From Lachnospiraceae bacterium (GTDB taxonomy: Bacteria; Bacillota; Clostridia; Lachnospirales; Lachnospiraceae), in assembly GCA_031272185.1 (NCBI GenBank), contig JAISUG010000052.1, positions 1 to 39,100 on the forward strand: DNA of 39,100 nt, written 5' to 3'. The notes under the pieces are model-generated. The model did no database searches. It was not told where the DNA came from and saw only the letters and a list, made by a program, of their open reading frames with translations. A program made the position numbers and the translations under genes. How positions within the stretch are numbered: position 1 is the first letter of the stretch; the number at the start of each line of letters is the position of its first letter. This document shows, piece by piece, positions 8,678 to 16,752 of the stretch.

Positions 8678-9385
8678 ATGAAAAGGATACTGCTTTGCGC
8701 AGCGCTCATCTGCATAGTGCTCACGGTTTCATTTGCCGTCACCCGCATCCGCACGGTGGCGGTGACGGGCAATGAACGGTATACCGACGAGGAGATCATA
8801 GACCTGGCCCTGCCGGGGAAACTGGCGTATTATGCGGCGTACACCTACTTGAACGACCGCTTCGGCCGGCATGCGCAGATCCCATTCGTGCAAAGCTACA
8901 GCCTGGTCTTCCATTCCCCCGTGTCGCTGGAAATCATTGTATATGAAAAAAGCATGGTGGGGTATGTGACATACATGGGGAACTGCCTGTATTTCGACAA
9001 GGACGGCATCGTGGTGGAAAGCTCGCCCACGAAACTCCCCGGCATCCCCGAGGTGAACGGGCTGAAGTTCGGGCACGTGGCGCTGTACCAGGAGCTGCCC
9101 ATAGAGGACGCGAAGCTCTTCGGTGACATCCAGAACTTGACCCAGCTGCTGGCGCTGCACGAGATCGCCACGGACAGGATATACTATGACAGCCTGGGGG
9201 AGTGCACCCTCACCATCGGCGCACTGACGGTGCGCCTGGGGGGCAACGACTCCATAAGCGGGAAAATCGTGGAGCTCAAAGGGATACTGCAGGAGATCGC
9301 CGGATTGAGCGGCACGCTGTACCTGGAGGACTACGACGAGAACAACCCAACCAAAGTGTTCACGTTCAAAAGGAACGGCGGGTGA
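8678..9385 (+). CDS. divIB: FtsQ/DivIB-family cell division protein
   Basis: A 235-residue bitopic protein: an N-terminal transmembrane helix (about 4-21) followed by a POTRA-type region (VAVTGNERYTDEEI, about 28-95) and the FtsQ/DivIB beta domain with LEIIVYEKSMVGYV, CLYFDKDGIVVE and PGIPEVNGLKFG. It would scaffold FtsL and DivIC at the septum. The gene starts 7 bases after ftsW with no clear Shine-Dalgarno sequence, so translational coupling is likely. No insertion is present. Confidence 0.88.
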   Translation: MKRILLCAALICIVLTVSFAVTRIRTVAVTGNERYTDEEIIDLALPGKLAYYAAYTYLNDRFGRHAQIPFVQSYSLVFHSPVSLEIIVYEKSMVGYVTYMGNCLYFDKDGIVVESSPTKLPGIPEVNGLKFGHVALYQELPIEDAKLFGDIQNLTQLLALHEIATDRIYYDSLGECTLTIGALTVRLGGNDSISGKIVELKGILQEIAGLSGTLYLEDYDENNPTKVFTFKRNGG

Positions 9386-9442
9386 CGGGGGCGCAAATCC
9401 CGACGTGTTTTTCGAAAAGAAGAAAAAAGCCGAAAAAAGTAG

Positions 9443-9471
9443 TTGCACTTTTGAGAGAAATAAAATATGAT
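9443..9471 (+). promoter_or_regulatory. Sigma-A-type promoter of ftsZ
   Basis: TTGCAC (9443-9448), a 17-base spacer and TATGAT (9466-9471) lie in an A-rich stretch of the 203-base divIB-ftsZ gap. The match to consensus is one mismatch per hexamer. It would allow ftsZ to be expressed independently of the upstream dcw genes. Confidence 0.75.
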
Positions 9472-9588
9472 AGGGTACATGGGTCAACTGACAGAATTTT
9501 TCAAACTCAAACAAACCTGCTGGGGTAGGCTACTGCAGAGGGTTCGCGGACTTGCGTATGGAAACCGGAGTCGGAGGAGGACTGGGTC

Positions 9589-11136
9589 TTGATAGAGATC
9601 AACATAAACCAACAAGACGAAGCGGCGCGGATTATCGTCATAGGGGTGGGCGGCGCCGGTAACAATGCCGTGAACCGCATGGTGGAAGCGAACATCCAGG
9701 GCGTGGAGTTCATCGGCATAAACACAGACAAACAGACTTTGCAGTTCTGCAAGGCCCCCACGATCATCTCCATAGGCGAGAAGCTGACCAAGGGCTTGGG
9801 CGCAGGCGGCGTGCCTGAGATCGGCCAGAAGGCGGCCGAGGAGAGCCTGGAAGCCATCAAGGACGCCATCAAGGGCGCCGACATGGTTTTTGTTACCTGC
9901 GGCATGGGCGGCGGCACCGGCACCGGCGCGGCCCCGGTCATCGCCGGCCTGGCGAAGGAGATGGGCATCCTCACGGTGGGCATCGTGACCAAGCCGTTTT
10001 CTTTCGAGCACAAGGTCCGCATGGCCAATGCATTGGCCGGCATCGAGCAGATGAAAAAGAATGTGGACACCCTCATCGTGATCCCCAACGACAGGCTTCT
10101 GCAGCTGGTGGACAGGCGCACCGGTTTCAAGGAGGCCCTCATGAAGGCCGACGAGGTGCTGCAGCAGGCAGTGCAGGGCATCACCGACCTGATCAATGTG
10201 CCGGGCCTCATCAACCTGGATTTCGCCGACGTGCAGACGGTGATGAAGGACAAGGGCATAGCGCACATCGGCATCGGTGCGGCCAAGGGAGACGACAAGG
10301 CCATCGAGGCGGTGAAGCAGGCTGTGTCCAGCCCGCTTCTGGAGACCACCATCGAGGGTGCCACCCACGTGCTTATCAACATCTCCGGCGACATCAGCCT
10401 CATCGAGGCCAATGAAGCCGCAAGCTATATCCAGGAACTGGCCGGGGAGAATGCGAACATCATCTTCGGCGCCACCCCCGACGACAATGCCCAGGACGAG
10501 GCGGTCATCACCGTCATCGCCACGGGGCTGGAGGAGCACGGGCCCTCCCTTGGCACCAGCCGGAACCGTTCCGGGGCAGGCACCGGTGGCAGTGTCTTCA
10601 ACAGCTTCATATCGCCCACCGCAAACCGCGGGCCTGCCGGCAACAGATCCGGCGATAGTTATGGCTCACCAGGTGTGTCGCGCCTAGGGGGGTATGACAG
10701 GGGCATGGCCCAAGGCGGGCTGGGTTACGGCGGCCAGGGCACGGGGAACTTTACAGGCGGCGGTTACGGCGGCGGGAACGCATACGGCGGCGGCGGTGGC
10801 TACGGCGCTTCTGCACCGGGCGGCGGCGGGTTTAGCGTGGGCACGCCCCATCCCGGCACGAACGCATACAGCGCCGGGGGCGGATACGCTGCGGCGGGCG
10901 CCGGGCAAGGCGCCGGCGGCTTGGGCGCGGACGGGCGTCCGGTGGTCGGCGCAGGATACAGCGGCGGCGCGGTACCCGGTGCAGGCTCCGGCATCGGACC
11001 CGGTGCGGGCCCCGGCTTGGGCCAAGGCGCGAACCCAGGCGCAGGGGGGTATTCCCAGGGTTCATACCGCCCCAAGAGCGAAGTGACCGAGATCAGCATC
11101 CCGGATTGGCTGACTAAGAACAGGGACAAGAAGTAG
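9589..11136 (+). CDS. ftsZ: Cell division GTPase FtsZ with an extended Gly/Tyr-rich C-terminal linker
   Basis: FtsZ is the tubulin homologue that forms the Z-ring. The globular domain is canonical: [14 protein letters not shown], the tubulin signature GGGTGTGA (about 107-114), and the T7 loop NLDFADV (209-215). A TTG start at 9589 is chosen because GGAGGAGG (9573-9580) lies 8 bases upstream and the N-terminus matches the family; no nearby ATG does so. The conserved C-terminal peptide [15 protein letters not shown] is intact. Between them, residues about 319-497 form a linker of about 180 residues, much longer than the roughly 50 residues of model FtsZ proteins, and rich in Gly, Ala, Tyr, Ser and Pro ([19 protein letters not shown]). 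Few acidic or basic residues occur in it. Confidence 0.97.
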   Translation: MIEININQQDEAARIIVIGVGGAGNNAVNRMVEANIQGVEFIGINTDKQTLQFCKAPTIISIGEKLTKGLGAGGVPEIGQKAAEESLEAIKDAIKGADMVFVTCGMGGGTGTGAAPVIAGLAKEMGILTVGIVTKPFSFEHKVRMANALAGIEQMKKNVDTLIVIPNDRLLQLVDRRTGFKEALMKADEVLQQAVQGITDLINVPGLINLDFADVQTVMKDKGIAHIGIGAAKGDDKAIEAVKQAVSSPLLETTIEGATHVLINISGDISLIEANEAASYIQELAGENANIIFGATPDDNAQDEAVITVIATGLEEHGPSLGTSRNRSGAGTGGSVFNSFISPTANRGPAGNRSGDSYGSPGVSRLGGYDRGMAQGGLGYGGQGTGNFTGGGYGGGNAYGGGGGYGASAPGGGGFSVGTPHPGTNAYSAGGGYAAAGAGQGAGGLGADGRPVVGAGYSGGAVPGAGSGIGPGAGPGLGQGANPGAGGYSQGSYRPKSEVTEISIPDWLTKNRDKK

Positions 11137-11210
11137 GGCGTGCGATGATGCGGTGAAAATGTCGTTTCCTGTCAATCGAACATTGTAAATCATAAAATGT
11201 AGTATTTTGG

Positions 11211-11248
11211 CGTTTTGGCGATTAACATCGTTCAAAACGTCTTTTTTT
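11211..11248 (+). terminator. Rho-independent terminator after ftsZ
   Basis: CGTTTTG (11211-11217) pairs with CAAAACG (11233-11239). An inner CGAT/ATCG stem and TAAC loop lie between them, and a T-run follows at 11242-11248. It closes the dcw transcript, so sigE needs its own promoter. Confidence 0.85.
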
Positions 11249-11311
11249 GCGTTCATAAAACGAAAGCGTGTCGGGGGTTGTCATTCAAATATTGTCCATT
11301 AATTACCGATT

Positions 11312-11344
11312 CTGACACATTCTGCAAGGAAAATATCCTAAAAT
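11312..11344 (+). promoter_or_regulatory. Possible sigE promoter
   Basis: CTGACA (11312-11317) is followed at 16 bases by TATCCT (11334-11339), or at 21 bases by TAAAAT (11339-11344). The longer spacing recalls the B. subtilis spoIIG promoter, which has an unusually long spacer and is activated by Spo0A. Upstream TGTC motifs (TGTCGTT 11160, TGTCAAT 11170, TGTCGGG about 11269) are only partial matches to the 0A box TGTCGAA. Confidence 0.35.
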
Positions 11345-11418
11345 ATACGAAAGAAGGATGGGGCAGGCATCGGTGTAAGCGGATGCACCGGCCGGTTCCA
11401 TGGGCAAGGAGGGACAAC

Positions 11419-12159
11419 ATGCCGACAACTATGATGACAAGGCAGGGAAAAGCAAGGGAACGGGAAACGGATATGGGCGACCCGTGGCGGCTGCAGCCGG
11501 ACTGGGCTTACGGATACTTCGGGTGGGGGCGGCTGCCCCGGCCCCTGGGCACTGACCAAGAGGCACAGGTGCTGCATTGTCTGGGGACCGAACTGGACGG
11601 CGAGGCGCGTAGGGTGCTCATAGAACGCAACATGCGCCTGGTGGTCTATATAGTCCGCAAATACCGGGTTCGCCGCACCGCATATGAAGACCTGCTCTCC
11701 ATAGGCACGGTGGGGCTGGTCAAGGCGGTGAGGAGTTTCAACCCCGGGAAATCCGCCAAACTGGCAACTTACGCAAGCAGGTGCATCGAAAATGAGATCC
11801 TCATGTACCTGCGCCACTGCAACCGGTGGCTCCTGGAGGTGTCCATTGACGAACCCCTGGACGAGGGCGCGGGCGACGATGGGCTGACATTGGCGGACCT
11901 GCTTGGCACCGACGGGGACGAAGTGGGCCGGGGCATGGAAGAGGAGGCGGAGCGGGAAACCCTGGTCCAGGCTTTGGGGCGCCTCCCCGCCCTGGAGCGC
12001 CTGGTGATGGAAATGCGCTACGGGCTGGGCCGTTCACATAGGCGGGAAATGACCCAGCAGGAGGTGGCGGCCCGGCTGGGGATGTCCCAGTCGCGCATAT
12101 CCCGGATGGAAAAGAAGATAATGGAACGCCTGCGCCGGGAAATGCTGGCGGTGTGGTGA
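11419..12159 (+). CDS. sigE: Sporulation sigma factor sigma-E
   Basis: Sigma-E directs early mother-cell transcription during sporulation. Region 2 is nearly canonical: LIERNMRLVVYIVRKY, EDLLSIGTVGLVKAVRSF, and LATYASRCIENEILMYLR, followed by the sigma-E-like VSIDEPLDEG. Region 4 ends with QQEVAARLGMSQSRISRME. ATG 11419 is chosen because AAGGAGGG ends 5 bases upstream; it gives 246 residues (B. subtilis 239). The frame stays open to 11215 without another good start. The expected pro-sequence region (residues 1 to about 30) is Arg/Thr-rich then Trp/Tyr-rich, not the hydrophobic amphipathic helix of model pro-sigma-E. The gene normally between ftsZ and sigE, spoIIGA (the processing protease), is not present, nor is sigG downstream. 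Confidence 0.9.
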   Translation: MPTTMMTRQGKARERETDMGDPWRLQPDWAYGYFGWGRLPRPLGTDQEAQVLHCLGTELDGEARRVLIERNMRLVVYIVRKYRVRRTAYEDLLSIGTVGLVKAVRSFNPGKSAKLATYASRCIENEILMYLRHCNRWLLEVSIDEPLDEGAGDDGLTLADLLGTDGDEVGRGMEEEAERETLVQALGRLPALERLVMEMRYGLGRSHRREMTQQEVAARLGMSQSRISRMEKKIMERLRREMLAVW

Positions 12160-12166
12160 TTTGCGG

Positions 12167-12195
12167 TTGAATAGTTCCTGCGTATTTGGTACAAT
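12167..12195 (+). promoter_or_regulatory. Candidate promoter with overlapping operator-like palindrome
   Basis: TTGAAT (12167-12172), 17 bases, and an extended -10 TGG-TACAAT (to 12195) start 7 bases after sigE. The inverted repeat TGGTA-N6-TACCA (12187-12202) covers the -10, as a repressor site might. A terminator hairpin follows at 12214, so any transcript from here would meet it within about 40 bases. Confidence 0.5.
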
Positions 12196-12213
12196 CATAC
12201 CATAGCCTTTTCT

Positions 12214-12240
12214 ACCGGGCCAATGCCCGATCGGTTTTTT
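12214..12240 (+). terminator. Probable intrinsic terminator between sigE and PNP
   Basis: ACCGGGC, a CAAT loop and GCCCGATCGGT form a hairpin with a small bulge and end in six Ts (12235-12240). It may end the sigE transcript or act as an attenuator in the PNP leader. Confidence 0.6.
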
Positions 12241-12343
12241 CTTCCGATATGCGAGGCGCAGTATGCCGAGCGGTCCGATCGTGTGCGAAGGCCGGTGAGG
12301 GGGCGTGAGTTTCGTAGGATTTGCTGATGATGGAGGTATGATG

Positions 12344-13399
12344 ATGACGGATGCCAAATATGCGGGGAATGCTGTGTATGGGAAGCTGATGGGGTGTTAT
12401 GAGTCGTGCAAGGGGAGGGTCCCGTTCAAGCCCAAGGTGGGTATCGTGCTGGGCAGCGGACTGGGGGACCTGGCGGACAGCCTGGATGTGGAGGGGGTCA
12501 TCGACTACCATGACATCGAGGGGTTCCCGGTGTCCACGGCCCCGGGGCACAAGGGCAGGTATGTGTTTGCGAGGATACCGCGACGCGGCGGTGCGGCCGC
12601 TGCCGCCGATGGGGCCCCGGCGGGCGCGGATGCGGTCGGCGCCGGCGAGGCGGCTGCAGGGAACGGTGGTGTGGGAGATGCGTCTTTCGTGGGCGGCGGT
12701 GCGGATGCGATCGGCGCCGGCGGGCCAGCTGCAGGGCACGGCGGCGCGGGAGATGCGTCTTTCGTGGGCGGCGGTGCGGATGCAGACTCGGTCCCGGTGG
12801 TGCTCATGCAGGGGCGCATCCACCACTACGAGGGGTACCCCATGTCCGATGTGGTGCTGCCTATACGCCTGATGGGGCTCATGGGCATAGAGGCGCTGCT
12901 TCTGACCAATGCGTCCGGCAGCGTGAACACTGCCTTTGCGCCGGGGGACCTGATGATGATCACCGACCAGATCAGCGTGCTGGTGCCATCGCCCCTGGTG
13001 GGGCAAAACCTGGATGCGCTGGGGACCAGGTTCCCGGACATGAGCGAAATATACCGCAAGGAGCTGCGCTCGGCCATCCTCAAGGCGGCGCTAAAAGAGG
13101 GTATCGAGATGCGCCAGGGTGTCTACATGCAGTTTTCCGGGCCGAATTTCGAGTCGCCCGCAGAGGTGCGCATGGCGGGGATCCTGGGGGCGGACGCAGT
13201 GGGGATGAGCACAGCCTGCGAGGCGTTGGCCGCCAACCACATGGGTATCAAGGTGGCGGGGATCTCCTGCATCGCAAACCTGGGCTGCGGGCTGTCTGAC
13301 AAGCCACTAAGCGGCGACGACGTGAACGAGATCGCCGCGCGGACCGGGCCGAAGTTCCAGAGATTGGTAACGAGGGCGGTGGGGGAGTTTCCGGTATAA
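12344..13399 (+). CDS. punA: Purine nucleoside phosphorylase (trimeric PNP family) with a repeat insertion
   Basis: PNP splits inosine and guanosine (and deoxy forms) with phosphate to base plus pentose-1-phosphate, for purine salvage. Visible motifs are the phosphate-binding GSGLGDL, STAPGHKG, MQGRIHHYEGYP, NASGSVNTAFAPGDLM, FSGPNFESPAEVRM, GADAVGMSTACEALAA and CIANLGCG with the base-contacting Asn. The third of three consecutive ATGs (12344) is best spaced, 7 bases after GGAGG (12332-12336). The protein is 351 residues against about 275 for the family. The excess is a Gly/Ala-rich insertion (about residues 79-147) between the strand ending GRYVFARI and VPVVLMQG. It lies next to the loop whose His binds phosphate in the family, so effects on catalysis are possible. 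Confidence 0.93.
   Translation: MTDAKYAGNAVYGKLMGCYESCKGRVPFKPKVGIVLGSGLGDLADSLDVEGVIDYHDIEGFPVSTAPGHKGRYVFARIPRRGGAAAAADGAPAGADAVGAGEAAAGNGGVGDASFVGGGADAIGAGGPAAGHGGAGDASFVGGGADADSVPVVLMQGRIHHYEGYPMSDVVLPIRLMGLMGIEALLLTNASGSVNTAFAPGDLMMITDQISVLVPSPLVGQNLDALGTRFPDMSEIYRKELRSAILKAALKEGIEMRQGVYMQFSGPNFESPAEVRMAGILGADAVGMSTACEALAANHMGIKVAGISCIANLGCGLSDKPLSGDDVNEIAARTGPKFQRLVTRAVGEFPV
12626..12775 (+). repeat. 75-bp in-frame tandem duplication in the PNP gene
   Basis: Two adjacent 75-bp units (12626-12700 and 12701-12775) each encode 25 residues of the pattern ADAxGAG...GDASFVGGG and differ at about ten bases. The surrounding insertion is also Ala/Gly-rich. Confidence 0.9.
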
Positions 13400-13788
13400 A
13401 GGAAGCACCGTTAGTCGCAGGGATCGCCTGCGCCCCCCGCCCGGCGGCGGAGCGACATGTAACTTTTATTTAAGAATTTTCACGAAAATTTTATAATAGT
13501 GCTTGCAGGTTTTATCAATAAGTGATAGTATAGGGGCATGTGTTTCATTTTGAAATGATCGGTTGACGGATATGCGGTTGGCAGCATGACGCATGGTAAT
13601 GGTCAGTTGGCTGAGCGCTATCAGGGGTGACGGCAGGCTGACGGTTTTTATCGTACCCATGGTCGGTGTCAGGGCGGCGTAGTATACGGGGTGACGGCAG
13701 TCCGCCGGGATTGCCGTGCCAGTGGCCGGTGTCAGGGCGGAGCGGGCCGGCGTGTATGGATCGACGGGGTTTACACCAGAGGGCATAA
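13400..13788. other. PNP to unidentified-gene intergenic region with degenerate repeats and a possible promoter
   Basis: No gene is seen in 389 bases. An AT-rich part (13461-13535) holds TTGCAG (13503-13508), 17 bases, and TAGTAT (13526-13531), a weak sigma-A-like promoter. Bases about 13625-13745 contain two diverged copies, about 65 bp apart, of a unit with ggtgacggcag and ggtgtcagggcgg. Confidence 0.45.
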
Positions 13789-14664
13789 ATGCATACAGGG
13801 AATATGACCAGACTTGACTTGTTGGAACGTTTGCTGCGTTATTACCGGTCAAGTTTTGATATTGTAAGGGATGTGGAAGTGCCCATCGGGGAGCAGGTGG
13901 GCGGCGGGGACAGGAACGCCACCGGGACCGGAAGCACCGGTGCCGTGTCCCTTGACGGGTCCGGCGGCAGTGCCGGAGACGGATGTGATGGCGTGATGAC
14001 GGTTCATGAGGATCCGGGTGCGCTACACCATGGGGCAGGCAGCAGCGCCGGCCCTGCGGGGCCTGCAGACCGGGGGGCCATCCGCTTCGATGCCGTCGCA
14101 CATTTCAATGTGACCGGCGCCAAGTACGTGCTGGTAAAAAAAGCGGAGCTGTGGCGGGCGAACTGTTTCGAGCATGTGTATTTCCGCACTGTGGGCACAT
14201 TGTCCGGAAGTGACATCGATGCTTTTATGCGGGCGCTGCGTGAAGTGATCGAACCGGAAGTGGTGAGGGGCGGCGGCAAGTACCCGCCTAAAGACCACAT
14301 GTACACTTTCGTGACGGCGGTTCTCATAGCGGACACCCTGGCGGCAGACACGGGCAAGGCTGGTGCTTCGTATGGGCTGGCGGCGCACACGGACGTGGCA
14401 GGAGCCTCGGACGGACTGAAAGCGAACACGGGCATGGCTGACGCTTCGGACACCCTGGCGGCGGACACGGACATTGTCCACGACGCATTGCTTTGCAAGA
14501 TCCGACGGACGAGGTTTGTCAAAAACTACCTCTTCACCATCCGGGGGTATTGCGAGCTACGCCTGGTGGTGTTCGACCTGGGGAGTGGGGAGATCTACTG
14601 CAACAGGGCGGCGCAGAGCCTGCGGAGGGGCTTGCTGAAAGCAAATGTCATAATGTTTCAATAA
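13789..14664 (+). CDS. Unidentified soluble protein upstream of cstA
   Basis: I do not recognise this 291-residue protein with certainty. With the low-complexity parts removed it reads as a compact alpha/beta domain: RLDLLERLLRYYRSSFDIVRD, IRFDAVAHFNVTGAKYVLVKK, AELWRANCFEHVYFRTVG, DHMYTFVTAVLIAD, RFVKNYLFTIRGYCELRLVV and FDLGSGEIYCNRAAQSLRRG. It resembles short uncharacterised clostridial proteins of about 180 residues. Two insertions interrupt it: a Gly/Ser-rich stretch at about residues 38-95 and a 13-residue repeat at about 184-235. ATG 13804 is an alternative start. It ends 21 bases before cstA, so both are probably cotranscribed and it may serve the transporter. Confidence 0.75.
   Translation: MHTGNMTRLDLLERLLRYYRSSFDIVRDVEVPIGEQVGGGDRNATGTGSTGAVSLDGSGGSAGDGCDGVMTVHEDPGALHHGAGSSAGPAGPADRGAIRFDAVAHFNVTGAKYVLVKKAELWRANCFEHVYFRTVGTLSGSDIDAFMRALREVIEPEVVRGGGKYPPKDHMYTFVTAVLIADTLAADTGKAGASYGLAAHTDVAGASDGLKANTGMADASDTLAADTDIVHDALLCKIRRTRFVKNYLFTIRGYCELRLVVFDLGSGEIYCNRAAQSLRRGLLKANVIMFQ
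14338..14493 (+). repeat. 39-bp in-frame repeat in the unidentified protein
   Basis: Units start at 14338, 14377, 14416 and 14455 and encode LAADTGKAGASYG, LAAHTDVAGASDG, LKANTGMADASDT and a diverged fourth copy. The block separates the FVTAVLIAD strand from the LCKIRRTRFVKNYLF segment. Confidence 0.85.
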
Positions 14665-14685
14665 AATGCAAAAGGAGGAAGTGCA

Positions 14686-16413
14686 ATGAATGGTATCGTG
14701 GTATTGTTGATCGCCATCGTGGTACTGGCTGCGGCCTATGTGACCTACGGCGCATGGCTCGCGAAGCAGTGGGGGGTGGACCCGTCCAAGAAAACACCCG
14801 CCGAGGAGATGAAGGACGGTGTGGACTACGTGCCTGCGGCGGCGCCGGTGCTGATGGGCCACCATTTCTCGTCCATCGCGGGGGCGGGCCCCATCAACGG
14901 CCCTATCCAGGCGGCGGTGTTCGGCTGGGTGCCGGTGCTTCTGTGGGTGCTCATCGGCGGCATCTTCTTCGGGGCCGTCCATGACTATGGCTCCCTGTTC
15001 GCATCCATCCGCAACAAGGGCCAGTCCATCGGCGAGGTCATCGCCACCACCTTGGGCGGCAGGATGAAAAAGCTGTTTGTGGTGTTCTCGTACCTGACGT
15101 TGCTTTTGGTGGTCGCGGCGTTCGCCTCCATCGTGGCGGGGACGTTCGGCGCCACCTATGACAAGAACGAGGCGGGCCAGGTCATCGGGCTCAATGTGGC
15201 GGCCAGCGCCACCAACGCCACCATTGCCATGATTTCCCTGCTGTTCATCCTCATCGCCATCGCATTCGGCTATTTCGTGTACCGCAGGAACATGAACGTG
15301 ACTATTTCCACTGTATTGGGCGTGGTTGCCATCATCATCGTCATGGTTATCGGCATCAACTTCCACCCGATCTACCTCCCCACGTCCACCTGGATGTGGA
15401 TCGTGGGCGTCTACGTGCTCATCGCCTCCGTGGCCCCGGTGTGGATCCTGCTTCAGCCCAGGGACTACCTGAGCTCTTTCCTGCTGTATTTCATGATGCT
15501 CCTGGCCATCATCGGCATCTTAGCGGGTGGCGGCACCACCATGGCCATCCCGGCGTTCACCGGTTTTTCCGGGTTTGAGGGCAAGGGCGTGGGGTACGGC
15601 TACCTGTTCCCGGGCCTGTTCGTCACCATCGCCTGCGGGGCCATCAGCGGGTTCCATTCGCTGGTGGGTTCCGGCACCACTTCCAAACAGCTGGCCAAAG
15701 AGTCCGACGCCAGGCCCATCGCCTACGGCGGCATGCTCATCGAGAGCCTGCTGGCGGTGATCTCGCTGACCGCGGCCGCTTTCCTGTGGCGGGACAACCC
15801 CGGCCTGGCCGGCCTGACCCCCACGGCTGTGTTTGGCCGCGGCATCGCAGGTATGCTGGCCGCGATCCCGTTCCTGTCGGGCGCGGGCGCACAGAATGTC
15901 CTGGTCTCGCTGTTGACGCTCACCGTGTCCGTGTTCTGCCTGACGAGCCTGGACACCGCCACGCGTCTGGCGCGGTTCATGTTCCAGGAGTTCTGGCTGG
16001 AACCGGGGCAGACCCACGCTGATGCGGTGGGTTACAAGAAGGTGCTGACCAACCCATGGGTGGCCACTGTCATCACCGTCATCCTGTGGATCGGCCTGGG
16101 CATGTCCGGTTATGCGAAGGTGTGGCCGCTGTTCGGCGCCGCGAACCAGCTGCTGGCGGCCCTGGCGCTGCTGGCCGTGGCGGCCTGGCTGGGCAAGATG
16201 GGCAAGAACAACAAGATGTTCTTCATCCCCATGTGCTTTATGCTCATCGTGACCATCGTGTCGCTGCTGGTCACCATCAAGAACAGCTTCACCGCCGCGG
16301 GCGACGGCTGGGCGACCATCCGGGGCGTCATCGCCATCCTGCTGGTGGTGCTGGCCGTGGTGCTGGCCGTGAATGCGTTCCAGTACCTGTTCGGGAAGAA
16401 GAAGGCGGCGTAA
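14686..16413 (+). CDS. cstA: CstA-family peptide/pyruvate transporter
   Basis: CstA proteins import pyruvate or small peptides, typically under nutrient limitation. This 575-residue protein has about 16 transmembrane helices and the family motifs PVLMGHHFSSIAGAGPINGP, HDYGSLFASIRNKGQSIGEV, ISGFHSLVGSGTTSKQL, SLDTATRLARFMFQE and LFGAANQLLAALALL. ATG 14686 follows AAAGGAGGAAG at ideal spacing. It is the last gene before a terminator and is probably cotranscribed with the unidentified gene 21 bases upstream. No low-complexity insertion is present. Confidence 0.95.
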   Translation: MNGIVVLLIAIVVLAAAYVTYGAWLAKQWGVDPSKKTPAEEMKDGVDYVPAAAPVLMGHHFSSIAGAGPINGPIQAAVFGWVPVLLWVLIGGIFFGAVHDYGSLFASIRNKGQSIGEVIATTLGGRMKKLFVVFSYLTLLLVVAAFASIVAGTFGATYDKNEAGQVIGLNVAASATNATIAMISLLFILIAIAFGYFVYRRNMNVTISTVLGVVAIIIVMVIGINFHPIYLPTSTWMWIVGVYVLIASVAPVWILLQPRDYLSSFLLYFMMLLAIIGILAGGGTTMAIPAFTGFSGFEGKGVGYGYLFPGLFVTIACGAISGFHSLVGSGTTSKQLAKESDARPIAYGGMLIESLLAVISLTAAAFLWRDNPGLAGLTPTAVFGRGIAGMLAAIPFLSGAGAQNVLVSLLTLTVSVFCLTSLDTATRLARFMFQEFWLEPGQTHADAVGYKKVLTNPWVATVITVILWIGLGMSGYAKVWPLFGAANQLLAALALLAVAAWLGKMGKNNKMFFIPMCFMLIVTIVSLLVTIKNSFTAAGDGWATIRGVIAILLVVLAVVLAVNAFQYLFGKKKAA

Positions 16414-16445
16414 GGCTGCCGAAAATGCTTGAACAGGGAACATCG

Positions 16446-16477
16446 CCCCCGTATGCCTGATGGCTGCGGGGGTTTTT
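16446..16477 (+). terminator. Rho-independent terminator after cstA
   Basis: CCCCCG (16446-16451) pairs with CGGGGG (16467-16472), with an inner GCC/GGC stem, followed by five Ts. Confidence 0.8.
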
Positions 16478-16520
16478 CGTTGGCGTGTTGCGTTTTTTGC
16501 GGCAAAATGTTAAGATGGTG

Positions 16521-16672
16521 GCAAGTGCGCAAAGCAAGTGCGCAATGGTGCATGGGCAAACGCGGGTGCGTAAAAGCAGATGCGAAAAGTGGGTGCGCAA
16601 ACGTGGGTGCGAAAAGTGGGTGCGAAAAGTGGGTGCGCAAAGTAGATGCGTAAAGTGCACATGTAAAATGCA
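16521..16672. repeat. Degenerate short tandem repeats between cstA and the AraC gene
   Basis: About ten imperfect 13-16-bp units of the form gtgggtgcgaaaa fill most of the 339-base gap (16414-16752). They are irregular in length and interrupted, unlike CRISPR repeats. The remaining sequence shows no gene and no convincing promoter for the AraC gene. Confidence 0.7.
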
Positions 16673-16752
16673 CTGGTAAAGGGGCATGTTTGCGTATCTG
16701 CAGATCGAATGGATTTGGCTGTGTGACAGCGGTTTGGCACAAATGAGAAAGG

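Noticed and set aside
12241-12343. Purine riboswitch before PNP
   Set aside because: The conserved purine-aptamer core and paired loop sequences are not visible; only a simple terminator-like hairpin is present.
16521-16672. CRISPR array
   Set aside because: Units are too short, imperfect and without spacers of constant length, and no cas genes are present.
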